From Vagococcus sp. CY52-2 (GTDB lineage: Bacteria > Bacillota > Bacilli > Lactobacillales > Vagococcaceae): a stretch of DNA of 64,000 nucleotides. Shown here piece after piece: positions 27,404-35,545 of this stretch. Position 1 is the first letter of the stretch. Each line of letters opens with the position of its first letter. Below the pieces are notes generated by a model. It did no database searches, was not told the origin of the DNA, and worked only from the letters and a program-made list of their open reading frames with translations. The stretch is from assembly GCF_022655055.1 (NCBI RefSeq), contig NZ_CP093384.1, positions 1,364,001-1,428,000 of the forward strand, given 5' to 3'. A program made the translations under genes and the position numbers.

Positions 27404-29404
27404 TTATAAAGAATTAAATGTTTTTACAACATTTTCTACTGTAAATCCGTATTCTTCAATCACTTTATTGCCAGGTGCACTGGCACCAAATCGATCAATG
27501 CCCATCGTTTTTCCAGACAAGCCAACATAACGTTCCCAACCAAATGTTGCACCCATTTCGATTGATACACGCTTGCTCACTGATGAAGGTAACACACTTT
27601 CTTTATAAGCTGTATCTTGTGCGTCAAATAAAGTAGTCGATGGCATTGAAACGACTGACACATCCACGCCTTCTTTTTCATACAACGCTTTTTGAGCATC
27701 CATTGCCAATTTAACTTCTGATCCAGTCGCGATTAAGATTCCGTCTGGTGTGTCACGTTTTGATGGAGATAATACGTATGCTCCACGTCCCACGCCTTCA
27801 TAGGCTTTTTCTTTTGTTCCTTCAAGAACAGGTAAGTTTTGTCTTGATAAAGCTAAAACAGTTGGTGTCTCCGTTGACGTTGCGGCCAATTTCCATGCAG
27901 CTGATACTTCATTGCCATCAGCTGGACGAATTAAGTTTACATTTGGTATCCCACGTAAGCTTGATAACTGTTCGATTGGCTCATGCGTTGGACCATCTTC
28001 ACCAACCGCAATCGAATCATGTGTTAACACAAATGTGACAGGGGCTTTTTGAATCGCTGATAAACGTAACGCTGGACGTAGGTAATCAACGAATACAAAG
28101 AATGTTCCACCATAGACACGTGTTCCACCATGCAAAGCAATCCCATTCATTGCTGCTGCCATACCAAATTCACGAACCCCAAACCAAATATTACGGCCTT
28201 CATATTGTCCTGGTTCAAAATCTTTTTCAGCTGCCACCATGGTATTATTTGATGATGATAAATCGGCAGATCCTCCCCAGAATGATGGGATTTCTTTAGA
28301 TAAGACTTGAATGGCTTCTTTACTTGTCACACGACTTGCCGCACTTTCACCAAGTTCATATGTTGGTAAAACAGATTCCAAATCAACTGTCACGTCACCT
28401 TTGAAGGCTTCTTCAAATTGTTTCGCTAGTTCTGGATAAGCAGCTTTATAATCAGCAAATTGTTTTTGCCACTCTGCTTCTGCTTTTTCACCTTTTTCTA
28501 CCATATCAGCGTGGAAACGTGTTGCGACTTCTTCTGGTACAGTAAATGCTGGGTAATCCCAACCGTAAGATTTTTTAGCAAACGCCACACCTTCAGCTCC
28601 AAGTGGTGCACCATGAACTTTGTTTGTCCCTTCGTTTTCAGCACCAAACCCAATCACTGTTTTGACTTCAATCATGGTTGGTTTTGTAGTTTCTTTTTGT
28701 GCGGATTCAATAGCATTCGCAATTTCTTCTAAATCATTGCCATCTTTGACTAAAATGTGTTGCCATCCTGATGATTCAACACGACCTTTAACGTCTTCCG
28801 TAAATGACTTATCTAATGGTCCGTCTAATGAAATACCATTTGAATCATATAACACAATTAATTTACCAAGTTTTAAATGACCAGCTAAACTGATTGCTTC
28901 TTGAGAAATACCTTCCATTAAATCACCATCACCACATAAAGCATACGTGTAATGGTCAACGATATTAAATTGATCTTTGTTATATGTTGCAGCGAGGTGC
29001 GCTTCTGCCATCGCAAATCCAACACTCATCGCAATTCCTTGACCTAATGGACCAGTTGTTGCTTCTACCCCATCTGTATGATGAACTTCAGGATGTCCTG
29101 GTGTCAAACTATCCCATTGACGGAATTTTTTTAATTCCTCCATTGGTAAGTTATAACCTGACAAATGAAGTAAACTATAAAGCATTGCAGAACCATGTCC
29201 TGCCGATAACACAAAACGATCACGGTCTACCCATTGTCTTGATGTTTTAGGATTGACCTTTAAAAATTTTGTCCAAAGAGTATAAGCCATTGGAGCTGCC
29301 CCCATGGGTAATCCTGGATGTCCTGAATTTGCTTGTTGAACCATGTCTAAACTAAGGGTACGAATTGCATTCACACCTAGTTGATCAATTTGATCAAATA
29401 ACAT
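27404..29404 (-). CDS. tkt: Transketolase
   Basis: A 666-residue, full-length thiamine-diphosphate enzyme of the pentose phosphate pathway that moves two-carbon units between ketoses and aldoses. The ThDP/Mg motif is GDGDLMEGISQEA at about 156-168. The catalytic histidine region is SGHPGLPMG near 28. The central pyrimidine domain has EFGMAAAMNGIALHGG near 410, and the C-terminal domain follows. The start has AGGAGGG upstream of the ATG. It is a single gene with its own promoter and terminator; codon use looks strongly biased, as in highly expressed genes. Confidence 0.98.
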   Translation of the reverse strand: MLFDQIDQLGVNAIRTLSLDMVQQANSGHPGLPMGAAPMAYTLWTKFLKVNPKTSRQWVDRDRFVLSAGHGSAMLYSLLHLSGYNLPMEELKKFRQWDSLTPGHPEVHHTDGVEATTGPLGQGIAMSVGFAMAEAHLAATYNKDQFNIVDHYTYALCGDGDLMEGISQEAISLAGHLKLGKLIVLYDSNGISLDGPLDKSFTEDVKGRVESSGWQHILVKDGNDLEEIANAIESAQKETTKPTMIEVKTVIGFGAENEGTNKVHGAPLGAEGVAFAKKSYGWDYPAFTVPEEVATRFHADMVEKGEKAEAEWQKQFADYKAAYPELAKQFEEAFKGDVTVDLESVLPTYELGESAASRVTSKEAIQVLSKEIPSFWGGSADLSSSNNTMVAAEKDFEPGQYEGRNIWFGVREFGMAAAMNGIALHGGTRVYGGTFFVFVDYLRPALRLSAIQKAPVTFVLTHDSIAVGEDGPTHEPIEQLSSLRGIPNVNLIRPADGNEVSAAWKLAATSTETPTVLALSRQNLPVLEGTKEKAYEGVGRGAYVLSPSKRDTPDGILIATGSEVKLAMDAQKALYEKEGVDVSVVSMPSTTLFDAQDTAYKESVLPSSVSKRVSIEMGATFGWERYVGLSGKTMGIDRFGASAPGNKVIEEYGFTVENVVKTFNSL

Positions 29405-29443
29405 ATAACGCCCTCCTATTTAGGTTTTTTTTACCTTTATTGT

Positions 29444-29472
29444 ATTTTACATCTAATAATATTATTTTACAA
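29444..29472 (-). promoter_or_regulatory. tkt promoter
   Basis: Minus strand TTGTAA (29467-29472), 17-nt spacer, TAAAAT (29444-29449), about 40 nt before the start codon. Confidence 0.5.
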
Positions 29473-29501
29473 GCGTTTTTATAGAAATAACACATGCAAT
29501 T

Positions 29502-29744
29502 TTATCGATCATGTAATCCTTTTTCTTTTTGGATTTGTTTTAATTTCTCAGGAGTAACATCTGTCCCCTCTTCATCGACTACTTTCATTCCCTCAATGTG
29601 ATTTCTCATACCTTTTCTAAAACTATGTAAATATTCTTCCCTCAATAATTGTTGTTCTTTTTTTTCAACGTCAGTTAGTCCCTCAGTTGTTTTTGCTTTC
29701 TTTGCTAGCTCATTAATTCTTGCTAATTTTTTTTCACTTAACAT
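29502..29744 (-). CDS. ynzC: DUF896 family protein (YnzC-like)
   Basis: An 80-residue, helical, charged protein with the DUF896 core [26 protein letters not shown] and [16 protein letters not shown]. In Bacillus subtilis ynzC is part of the LexA-controlled yneA-yneB-ynzC operon next to lexA. Here the gene is also divergent from lexA and shares its LexA box, so SOS control is likely. The ATG has AAGGAGG upstream. Function unknown. Confidence 0.9.
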   Translation of the reverse strand: MLSEKKLARINELAKKAKTTEGLTDVEKKEQQLLREEYLHSFRKGMRNHIEGMKVVDEEGTDVTPEKLKQIQKEKGLHDR

Positions 29745-29823
29745 AAGTCACGACCTCCTTAAAGTACTACCTAAATAGTAGCTTAAAAAAGATAAAAAAA
29801 CAATTATATATCGTTCAAACGTA

Positions 29824-29837
29824 CGAACATGCGTTTG
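29824..29837. promoter_or_regulatory. LexA box in the ynzC-lexA divergent region
   Basis: CGAACATGCGTTTG matches the Gram-positive LexA operator (CGAAC-N4-GTTYG type). It overlaps the lexA -35 region (TTTGAT at its right edge) and lies upstream of the ynzC promoter, so one site can serve both genes. Confidence 0.85.
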
Positions 29838-29889
29838 ATTTTAAGAAAAAATTATGTTACACTCAAAAAAAAGGAAATGAGGTATCATC

Positions 29890-30510
29890 ATGTCAACTAA
29901 ACGTTCTTCTAGGCAATTAGACGTTTTAAAATATATTCATGAACAAGTTGAAAAAAAAGGGTATCCTCCAACTGTAAGAGAAATTGGAACAGCTGTTAAC
30001 CTTTCATCAACGTCTACTGTTCATGGTCACTTATCACGTTTGGAAAAAAAAGGATTGATTACTCGTGATCCAACTAAGCCCAGAGCAATCGAATTAACAA
30101 ATGAAGGGTTAAAAATGATTGGCGTTAACTCTCCTTTTATTCCAATGCTTGGTGTTGTAACTGCAGGTGAGCCAATCTTAGCTGTTGAAGAAGCATCAGA
30201 TTTTTTCCCATTACCTCCTGACTTAAAATATGAACAAAACAGTTTATTCATGTTAACCATTCGTGGAGATAGTATGATAAATGCTGGGATATTTGATGGT
30301 GATCATGTCATTGTAAGAAAACAGTCATCTGCTATTAATGGTGAAATTGTTATTGCTATGACAGATGAAAATGAAGCAACATGTAAAAGGTTTTTTAAAG
30401 AAAAAAATCATATTAGATTACAACCGGAAAATGATACATTAGAACCAATTATCTTAAACAGTGTCGCTATTTTAGGTAAAGTGGTTGGACTTTATAGAAA
30501 TCATATTTAA
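29890..30510 (+). CDS. lexA: SOS repressor LexA
   Basis: A 206-residue LexA. The winged helix spans residues 1-70 with [24 protein letters not shown] at about 25-48. The autocleavage site is Ala92-Gly93 in VVTAGEP. The catalytic pair is Ser128 in RGDSM and Lys166 in CKRFF. RecA filaments stimulate self-cleavage and so switch on DNA-repair genes. A LexA box in its promoter gives autoregulation. Start ATG with GAGG upstream. Confidence 0.98.
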   Translation: MSTKRSSRQLDVLKYIHEQVEKKGYPPTVREIGTAVNLSSTSTVHGHLSRLEKKGLITRDPTKPRAIELTNEGLKMIGVNSPFIPMLGVVTAGEPILAVEEASDFFPLPPDLKYEQNSLFMLTIRGDSMINAGIFDGDHVIVRKQSSAINGEIVIAMTDENEATCKRFFKEKNHIRLQPENDTLEPIILNSVAILGKVVGLYRNHI

Positions 30511-30532
30511 TAAAGCATAACACTATGCTTTA
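30511..30532 (+). terminator. lexA terminator
   Basis: TAAAGCATA (30511-30519) pairs with TATGCTTTA (30524-30532), followed by seven T residues. Confidence 0.85.
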
Positions 30533-30540
30533 TTTTTTTC

Positions 30541-30596
30541 TTTACAAAGGGAACGGATGTTTGTATAATATATTCAAAGATAAGAACATATGTTCT
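30541..30596 (+). promoter_or_regulatory. Promoter with two LexA-type boxes before a small membrane-protein gene
   Basis: TTTACA (30541-30546), 17-nt spacer, TATAAT (30564-30569). GGAACGGATGTTTG (30550-30563) fills the spacer and AGAACATATGTTCT (30583-30596), a perfect palindrome, lies just after the start of transcription. Both fit the GAAC-N4-GTTY core of Gram-positive LexA sites. Confidence 0.8.
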
Positions 30597-30621
30597 ATCA
30601 AATAGTTTAAGGAGTGGTTTT

Positions 30622-30810
30622 ATGTTTGCTATCAGAAGATATGCTCTAATTTTAATTGTCTTAATTATTGGTGTTATTTTAGGTAATATGGGATTAGATG
30701 TTGCATTAATTATATTGACCCCACTTGTATTATTATGGTTAATGCTTTGGGATGAAAAAAGTTATCGTCGCTCTCAACAAAAACATAACCATCTATCCTA
30801 TAAAAAATAA
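30622..30810 (+). CDS. Small membrane protein, probably SOS-induced
   Basis: A 62-residue protein. Residues 5-45 form one or two hydrophobic helices (YALILIVLIIGVILG and VALIILTPLVLLWLML), then a charged tail DEKSYRRSQQKHNH. AAGGAG lies nine nt before the ATG. I do not recognise a family. Its promoter carries two LexA-type boxes directly behind lexA, where B. subtilis has the divergent cell-division inhibitor YneA. It is therefore a candidate damage-induced membrane effector, perhaps of division; that role is inferred only from control and position. It has no LysM domain, unlike YneA. Confidence 0.75.
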   Translation: MFAIRRYALILIVLIIGVILGNMGLDVALIILTPLVLLWLMLWDEKSYRRSQQKHNHLSYKK

Positions 30811-30867
30811 GCATTGCTTTTTATGAATGATTCATCTACCCTTAATTAAAAAGAAAGGATGAGTCAT

Positions 30868-31902
30868 TTGTATAAAGATACTATTGAATTAACAAAGGAA
30901 TTAACCAATATTCCTTCTCCAACGGGAGATACTAAAAAAATTATTGCATTTATTAGTAACCTATTAAATAAATCTGGTTATAAGCCTTGTATTAATAATA
31001 AAGGAAGTTTAATAATCACTGTTCCTGGAACAAATCAAGAGAAACAACGATTTATTACTGCTCATATTGACACGTTAGGTGCTATGGTTCGTGCCGTTAA
31101 ACCAGATGGTAGGTTAAAATTGGACTTAATTGGTGGGTTTCATTTCAATTCAATTGAAGGTGAATACTGCACAATTCATACTCAAAATAACGGAGACTAC
31201 ACAGGTACGATTTTAATGCATCAAACTAGTGTTCACGTTTATAAAGATGCTGGAACAGCTAAACGCGACCAACAAAATATGGAAGTTAGAATTGATGAAA
31301 AAGTATTTTCAAAAGATGAAACAGAACAACTTGGTATTCAAGTAGGAGATTTTATTAGTTTTGATCCAAGAACAATTATTACACCATCAGGATATATAAA
31401 ATCTCGTCATCTAGATGATAAAGTTAGCGCAGCTATTCTAATAAATTTTTTAATCAATCTAAAAGAAACCAAACAAACCTTGCCATACACAACCCATTTC
31501 TTCTTTTCAAATAACGAAGAAATCGGTTATGGTGGAAATTCAAATATTGATTCTCAAGTTGTTGAATATGTTGCAGTTGATATGGGAGCTATGGGAGATG
31601 ATCAACAAACAGATGAACACACCGTATCTATCTGTGTCAAAGATGCTAGTGGTCCTTATCATGTAGACCTTCGAAATCATTTCGTGTCACTGTGCAAGGA
31701 GAAAAAAATTCCTTACCAATTAGATATTTATCCTTATTATGGTAGTGATGCATCTGCTGCAATGAAAGCTGGAGCAGATGTTAAACACGGGCTAATTGGA
31801 GCAGGTATAGAGTCAAGTCATGCTTATGAAAGAACCCATAAAGATTCTATTGACGCTACTGAACAATTAGTAAGAGAATATTTATTTAGTTCTTTATCAT
31901 AA
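30868..31902 (+). CDS. M42 family metallo-aminopeptidase
   Basis: About 344 residues of the M42 glutamyl aminopeptidase/endoglucanase family. Metal ligands and catalytic residues are visible: AHIDTLGAMV, RHLDDKVS, NNEEIGYGG and VAVDMGAMG, with the C-terminal ESSHAYERTH. M42 enzymes form large tetrahedral cytosolic complexes that trim peptides. I prefer the TTG at 30868-30870, which has AAAGGA at normal distance, over the ATG at 30859, which touches the ribosome site. Single gene with its own terminator. Confidence 0.92.
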   Translation: MYKDTIELTKELTNIPSPTGDTKKIIAFISNLLNKSGYKPCINNKGSLIITVPGTNQEKQRFITAHIDTLGAMVRAVKPDGRLKLDLIGGFHFNSIEGEYCTIHTQNNGDYTGTILMHQTSVHVYKDAGTAKRDQQNMEVRIDEKVFSKDETEQLGIQVGDFISFDPRTIITPSGYIKSRHLDDKVSAAILINFLINLKETKQTLPYTTHFFFSNNEEIGYGGNSNIDSQVVEYVAVDMGAMGDDQQTDEHTVSICVKDASGPYHVDLRNHFVSLCKEKKIPYQLDIYPYYGSDASAAMKAGADVKHGLIGAGIESSHAYERTHKDSIDATEQLVREYLFSSLS

Positions 31903-31903
31903 C

Positions 31904-31934
31904 AAAAAAACAAACTCATGGAGTTTGTTTTTTT
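31904..31934 (+). terminator. Terminator of the M42 peptidase gene
   Basis: Perfect 14-bp arms (31904-31917 and 31921-31934) with a 3-nt ATG loop and T-run. Confidence 0.9.
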
Positions 31935-31951
31935 GTTTAAAACTATATCAC

Positions 31952-31980
31952 TTGACCTTTTCTTCTTTTCGTCGTATGGT
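31952..31980 (+). promoter_or_regulatory. Upstream promoter of the L25 gene
   Basis: TTGACC (31952-31957), 17-nt spacer, TATGGT (31975-31980). It would start an RNA near 31987 with a leader of about 275 nt. A second possible -10, TATAAT at 32111-32116, lacks a good -35. Confidence 0.55.
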
Positions 31981-31985
31981 TAGTT

Positions 31986-32245
31986 CATAAGCTTATATTA
32001 TAGTGTGGTTTAAAACCATGATGAGCAGGCAATATATGGATTGCTTAAGTCCTTAGTCACCATATTTAACTTATTAATTAGTATTTAATTATTAAGATTG
32101 CCTCAAAAGGTATAATATAATCTTATTGTTCGTTATTGATAAATTTAACACACTTATCAATATCACCTAGATTAATCGATTAGCTCATCACAACGATTAC
32201 GTCTACATGAACTAAATAACGAACTAATTAAGATGTTATATTCTA
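31986..32245 (+). promoter_or_regulatory. Structured mRNA leader of rplY/ctc with a 5S rRNA-like element
   Basis: Three nested helices can be read. TAGTGTGG (32001-32008) with CCATGATGAGCAGG (32016-32029) resembles 5S rRNA helix IV and loop E, where L25 binds (E. coli 5S has TAGTGTGG...CCATGCGAGAGTAGG). AGGCAAT (32027-32033) pairs with ATTGCCT (32097-32103) and encloses ATATGG/CCATAT (32034-32039, 32060-32065). GTTCGTTAT (32128-32136) pairs with ATAACGAAC (32216-32224), enclosing TGATAA/TTATCA. This fits autogenous control by L25, known for E. coli rplY. The fold is hand-drawn. Confidence 0.6.
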
Positions 32246-32261
32246 AAGGAGGAAATTATTT

Positions 32262-32882
32262 ATGTCAGTAGTGTTAAAAGTAGAAGAAAGAGCAACTAGA
32301 CCAAGATCTATCCGCAGAAAACTTAGAGAAGAAGGACGTGTACCTGGAGCTGTAAATGGTAACGGTATACAAAATCTATCAATTTCTGTTGATGCCCGTC
32401 AACTTGAAAAAGATATTCGTGAAAATGGATTAAATGCTGTTTATGTATTAGAGTTAGACGGTAAAAAAATTAGTACATTATTACATACTTATGAATTAGA
32501 TACATTCACTAAATCATGGATTCACGTAGAATTCTTAGCAGTAGATATGTCTCAAGAAACTGAAGTAGAAGCTGAATTATCACTTGTTGGAACTTCTAAA
32601 GGAGTTAAATCTGGTGGTATTCTAGAACAAAACTTATATAGTGTTATTGTATCAGCTACTCCAGATAAATTACCAGAACGTGTTGAAGTAAACATTGAAG
32701 ATTTAGAAATTGGAGATTCTTTAGTAGTTGCTGATATTCCTAAACATGATGAGTTTACAATCATTACAGATGCAGAAGAACAAATTTGTGCTGTAGTTGA
32801 AATGGCTGCTCCTGTTGAAGATGAAGCTAACGATATCGTTGCAGAACCTGAGTTAGTTAATGCTAAACCTGAAGAAGCTTAA
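32262..32882 (+). CDS. rplY: 50S ribosomal protein L25 / general stress protein Ctc
   Basis: A 206-residue long-form L25 (TL5/Ctc). The N-terminal 5S rRNA-binding domain covers about 1-92 (RPRSIRRKLREEGRVPGAVNG at about 13-33) and the beta-rich TL5 C-terminal domain about 93-185, with an acidic tail. It binds loop E of 5S rRNA in the large subunit. AAAGGAGGAAA before the ATG is a strong ribosome site. The gene stands alone behind the structured leader described separately. Confidence 0.95.
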   Translation: MSVVLKVEERATRPRSIRRKLREEGRVPGAVNGNGIQNLSISVDARQLEKDIRENGLNAVYVLELDGKKISTLLHTYELDTFTKSWIHVEFLAVDMSQETEVEAELSLVGTSKGVKSGGILEQNLYSVIVSATPDKLPERVEVNIEDLEIGDSLVVADIPKHDEFTIITDAEEQICAVVEMAAPVEDEANDIVAEPELVNAKPEEA

Positions 32883-32896
32883 TTAAAAAATATACT

Positions 32897-32925
32897 AAAC
32901 AGAACTCTTTTTAAGAGTTCTGTTT
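32897..32925 (+). terminator. rplY terminator
   Basis: Perfect 13-bp arms (32897-32909 and 32913-32925) with a 3-nt loop and T-run. Confidence 0.92.
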
Positions 32926-33037
32926 TTTTATACTTTAAGAGATTACTAAAATCACTGAAGAAGTTCCACTCTTTATCTCTTTCTATGATAGAATACTTAT
33001 AAATGACTCTTATTCTAAAAGAAAGTAGGTTAAATGT

Positions 33038-34210
33038 ATGGTTGGTATAGATAAAATAAATTTTTACACCCCAAACACATATATTAAATTAGAAGAACTA
33101 GCAAATTATCGTGGGGTAGATCCTGATAAATTTACTATAGGCATTGGACAATCAAAAATGTCTGTTCCTCCTATAAGTCAAGATACAGTCAGCATGGCTG
33201 CAAATGCCGCCTATCCTCTACTTACAAAAAATGATTTAAATAACATAGATTTAATCGTTGTTGGAACTGAAACAGGTGTCGATGCATCAAAATCAGTTGC
33301 TTCATTTATTCATCAACTACTAGACATCCATCCTTTTGCAAAATCAGTTGATTTAAAACAGGCATGCTATGGTGCGACAGCCGGTTTAATGATGGCTGTT
33401 GACTTTGTTAAACTGCATCCAGATAAAAAAGCATTAGTAATTGGATCAGATATTTCACGATATGGACTAAATAGTTCTGGCGAAGTCACACAAGGAGCTG
33501 GTGCTATTGCAATGATTATCAGCTCTTCACCTAGTATTTTAGAAATTGAGGAAGTATCCGTTTCTATGACAAAAAGTATTTTTGATTTTTGGCGACCAAA
33601 TTATTCTAAAACAGCCATTGTCGATGGCAAATTCTCAAATGAAGCGTATATTTCTTTTTTCAGTGAGTTATGGGTAGAATATTCTAAACGGACTAATCTA
33701 TCACTAGAAGATTTTTCTGCTTTTTGTTTCCATTTACCTTATACCAAAATGGGGAAAAAAGCTTTACTACCAGTTTTGGAGAAAGAGGCACCAAAAAACA
33801 AAGACTTATTACTAGAAAACTACCAATATAGTACAAACTACTCTCGTGATATCGGAAATATTTACACTGGTTCATTGTATTTAAGTTTTATGTCCTTGAT
33901 TGAACATGCGTCATCTTCTCTTACCGCAACTGATCGCATTGGTTTCTTTAGTTACGGTAGCGGTGCTGTAGCAGAAATATTTACCGGAAAATTAGTTGAT
34001 GGTTTTAAAGATTCTTTATTAGCAGCTGAACATGAAAAACTATTAACCAATAGAATGGATTTATCTATCGAAGACTATACGACGATGTTTACCAAAGAAT
34101 TAAGCATCGATTCAGATGGTAATCATTTGTTTAATCAAGATAAAACAGACAATGGCATCTTTTTCTTTAAAGGTACTGATAATCATCAACGTCTGTACGG
34201 TAAAAACTAA
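33038..34210 (+). CDS. mvaS: Hydroxymethylglutaryl-CoA synthase
   Basis: A 390-residue thiolase-fold enzyme condensing acetyl-CoA and acetoacetyl-CoA to HMG-CoA, the first committed mevalonate step. Catalytic Glu78 (GTETG) and Cys110 (KQACYG) match E. faecalis Glu79 and Cys111, and the histidine is in FCFHLPYTKMGKKA. AAAGTAGG precedes the ATG. It is followed 20 bp later by HMG-CoA reductase on the same strand, so the two early isoprenoid steps form one operon. Confidence 0.97.
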   Translation: MVGIDKINFYTPNTYIKLEELANYRGVDPDKFTIGIGQSKMSVPPISQDTVSMAANAAYPLLTKNDLNNIDLIVVGTETGVDASKSVASFIHQLLDIHPFAKSVDLKQACYGATAGLMMAVDFVKLHPDKKALVIGSDISRYGLNSSGEVTQGAGAIAMIISSSPSILEIEEVSVSMTKSIFDFWRPNYSKTAIVDGKFSNEAYISFFSELWVEYSKRTNLSLEDFSAFCFHLPYTKMGKKALLPVLEKEAPKNKDLLLENYQYSTNYSRDIGNIYTGSLYLSFMSLIEHASSSLTATDRIGFFSYGSGAVAEIFTGKLVDGFKDSLLAAEHEKLLTNRMDLSIEDYTTMFTKELSIDSDGNHLFNQDKTDNGIFFFKGTDNHQRLYGKN

Positions 34211-34230
34211 ATTTCAAGGAGAGTATTTTA

Positions 34231-35508
34231 GTGACGAATTTATTTAATAAGTTTTATAAGAAAACACGAGATGAAAGACTCTCTATCTTACTTAGTGAGC
34301 ATTATCTAGACGACAAAGACTATTGCTTGTTTAAAAACAATTCACCTTTAGATAATGACGTGGCTAATTCTCTGATTGAAAATCAATTAACTCAATTTCC
34401 ACTTCCTTTAGGTGTTGCACTGAATTTTCTGATTGATGGTGAAGAAAAAATCATTCCAATGGTTGTTGAAGAGCCTTCTGTTATAGCTGCTTGTAGCAAT
34501 GCTGCTAAATTAGCTAGACCCAATGGTTTTAAAACATCTATCGAAACTTATTTGAAACGCGGGCAAATTATCTTAACAGGCGTAACGAATCCAAATGACG
34601 CTAAAAAGCTAATTTTGTCACAGGTTGATATAATTAAAGAAGTCGCAGATAACGCTCACCCATCAATCGTAAAACGTGGTGGCGGGTTAAAAGAGATTAC
34701 TTGCGACATTTTTGAATCTGAAAACGGTGATGATACATTTTTAACTGTGTATTTATTAGTAGATGTCCAAAAAGCTATGGGAGCGAATATTATTAATACG
34801 ATTCTTGAAGGGGTCACCCCACTTATTGTTGATTTAGTCGGTGGTGAAGCACTGATGTCTATTTTGAGTAACTATAACACCGAATCCCTTGTCACTTCGA
34901 CTTGCTCGATTCCTTTTGATAAACTTGGAAATCAATCAACTAGTGGGAAAAACATTGCTCAAAGAATTGAAAAAGCCACTCAATATGCCAACCTCGATAC
35001 ATATCGTGCTGTCACTCATAATAAAGGCATCATGAATGGTATTGATTCTGTTGTTATTGCAACAGGAAACGATCCGCGAGCTGTCTCGGCTGCTGCTCAT
35101 GCATATGCTAGCAAGAACGGTACGTATCAAAGTATGACAGAATGGCACGTGCAAGATGAGTACTTAGTTGGGAAACTGACTTTACCGATGTCAATTGGTA
35201 GCGTGGGAGGAGCTATTTCGGTTCTTCCTATGGCACAAGCAAATTTAAATATGATGTCTATATCAACGTCTGAAGAACTTGCTAGAATAATTGTTTCAGT
35301 AGGTCTTGCTCAAAACCTTGCCGCACTAAAAGCACTGGTTAGTGATGGTATTCAAAAAGGGCATATGAAATTACATGCAAGCTCTTTAGCTATACAAGTT
35401 GGCGCCACTGGGGATGAAATAGAACAAGTCACAGAAAAACTAAGACAGTCTCCCCATATGAATACCCAAACAGCCACAGATATTTTAAACCAATTAAGAC
35501 AAAAATAA
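34231..35508 (+). CDS. mvaA: Hydroxymethylglutaryl-CoA reductase (class II)
   Basis: A 425-residue reductase that makes mevalonate from HMG-CoA. Class II features: EEPSVIAACSNAAKLAR near 87, KAMGANIINTILE near 183, GNDPRAVSAAAHAYA near 280, and SIGSVGGAISV near 322. Start is GTG at 34231-34233 with AAGGAGAG upstream. In Enterococcus the reductase is fused to a thiolase (MvaE); here it stands alone, so acetoacetyl-CoA thiolase must be encoded elsewhere. Confidence 0.96.
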   Translation: MTNLFNKFYKKTRDERLSILLSEHYLDDKDYCLFKNNSPLDNDVANSLIENQLTQFPLPLGVALNFLIDGEEKIIPMVVEEPSVIAACSNAAKLARPNGFKTSIETYLKRGQIILTGVTNPNDAKKLILSQVDIIKEVADNAHPSIVKRGGGLKEITCDIFESENGDDTFLTVYLLVDVQKAMGANIINTILEGVTPLIVDLVGGEALMSILSNYNTESLVTSTCSIPFDKLGNQSTSGKNIAQRIEKATQYANLDTYRAVTHNKGIMNGIDSVVIATGNDPRAVSAAAHAYASKNGTYQSMTEWHVQDEYLVGKLTLPMSIGSVGGAISVLPMAQANLNMMSISTSEELARIIVSVGLAQNLAALKALVSDGIQKGHMKLHASSLAIQVGATGDEIEQVTEKLRQSPHMNTQTATDILNQLRQK

Positions 35509-35542
35509 AAAGCAACTCCAGTTTCATTTGAAGTTGCTTTTT
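35507..35542. terminator. Bidirectional terminator, mvaA and oleate hydratase
   Basis: AAAAAGCAACT (35507-35517) pairs with AGTTGCTTTTT (35532-35542), T-runs on both strands between convergent genes. Confidence 0.9.
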
Positions 35543-35545
35543 CAA

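Noticed and set aside
31940-32125. Possible 6S RNA or T-box before the L25 gene
   Set aside because: No T-box antiterminator motif (TGGNACCGCG) or terminator pair, and the shape does not match a long 6S hairpin with a central bubble; a ribosomal-protein leader explains it better.
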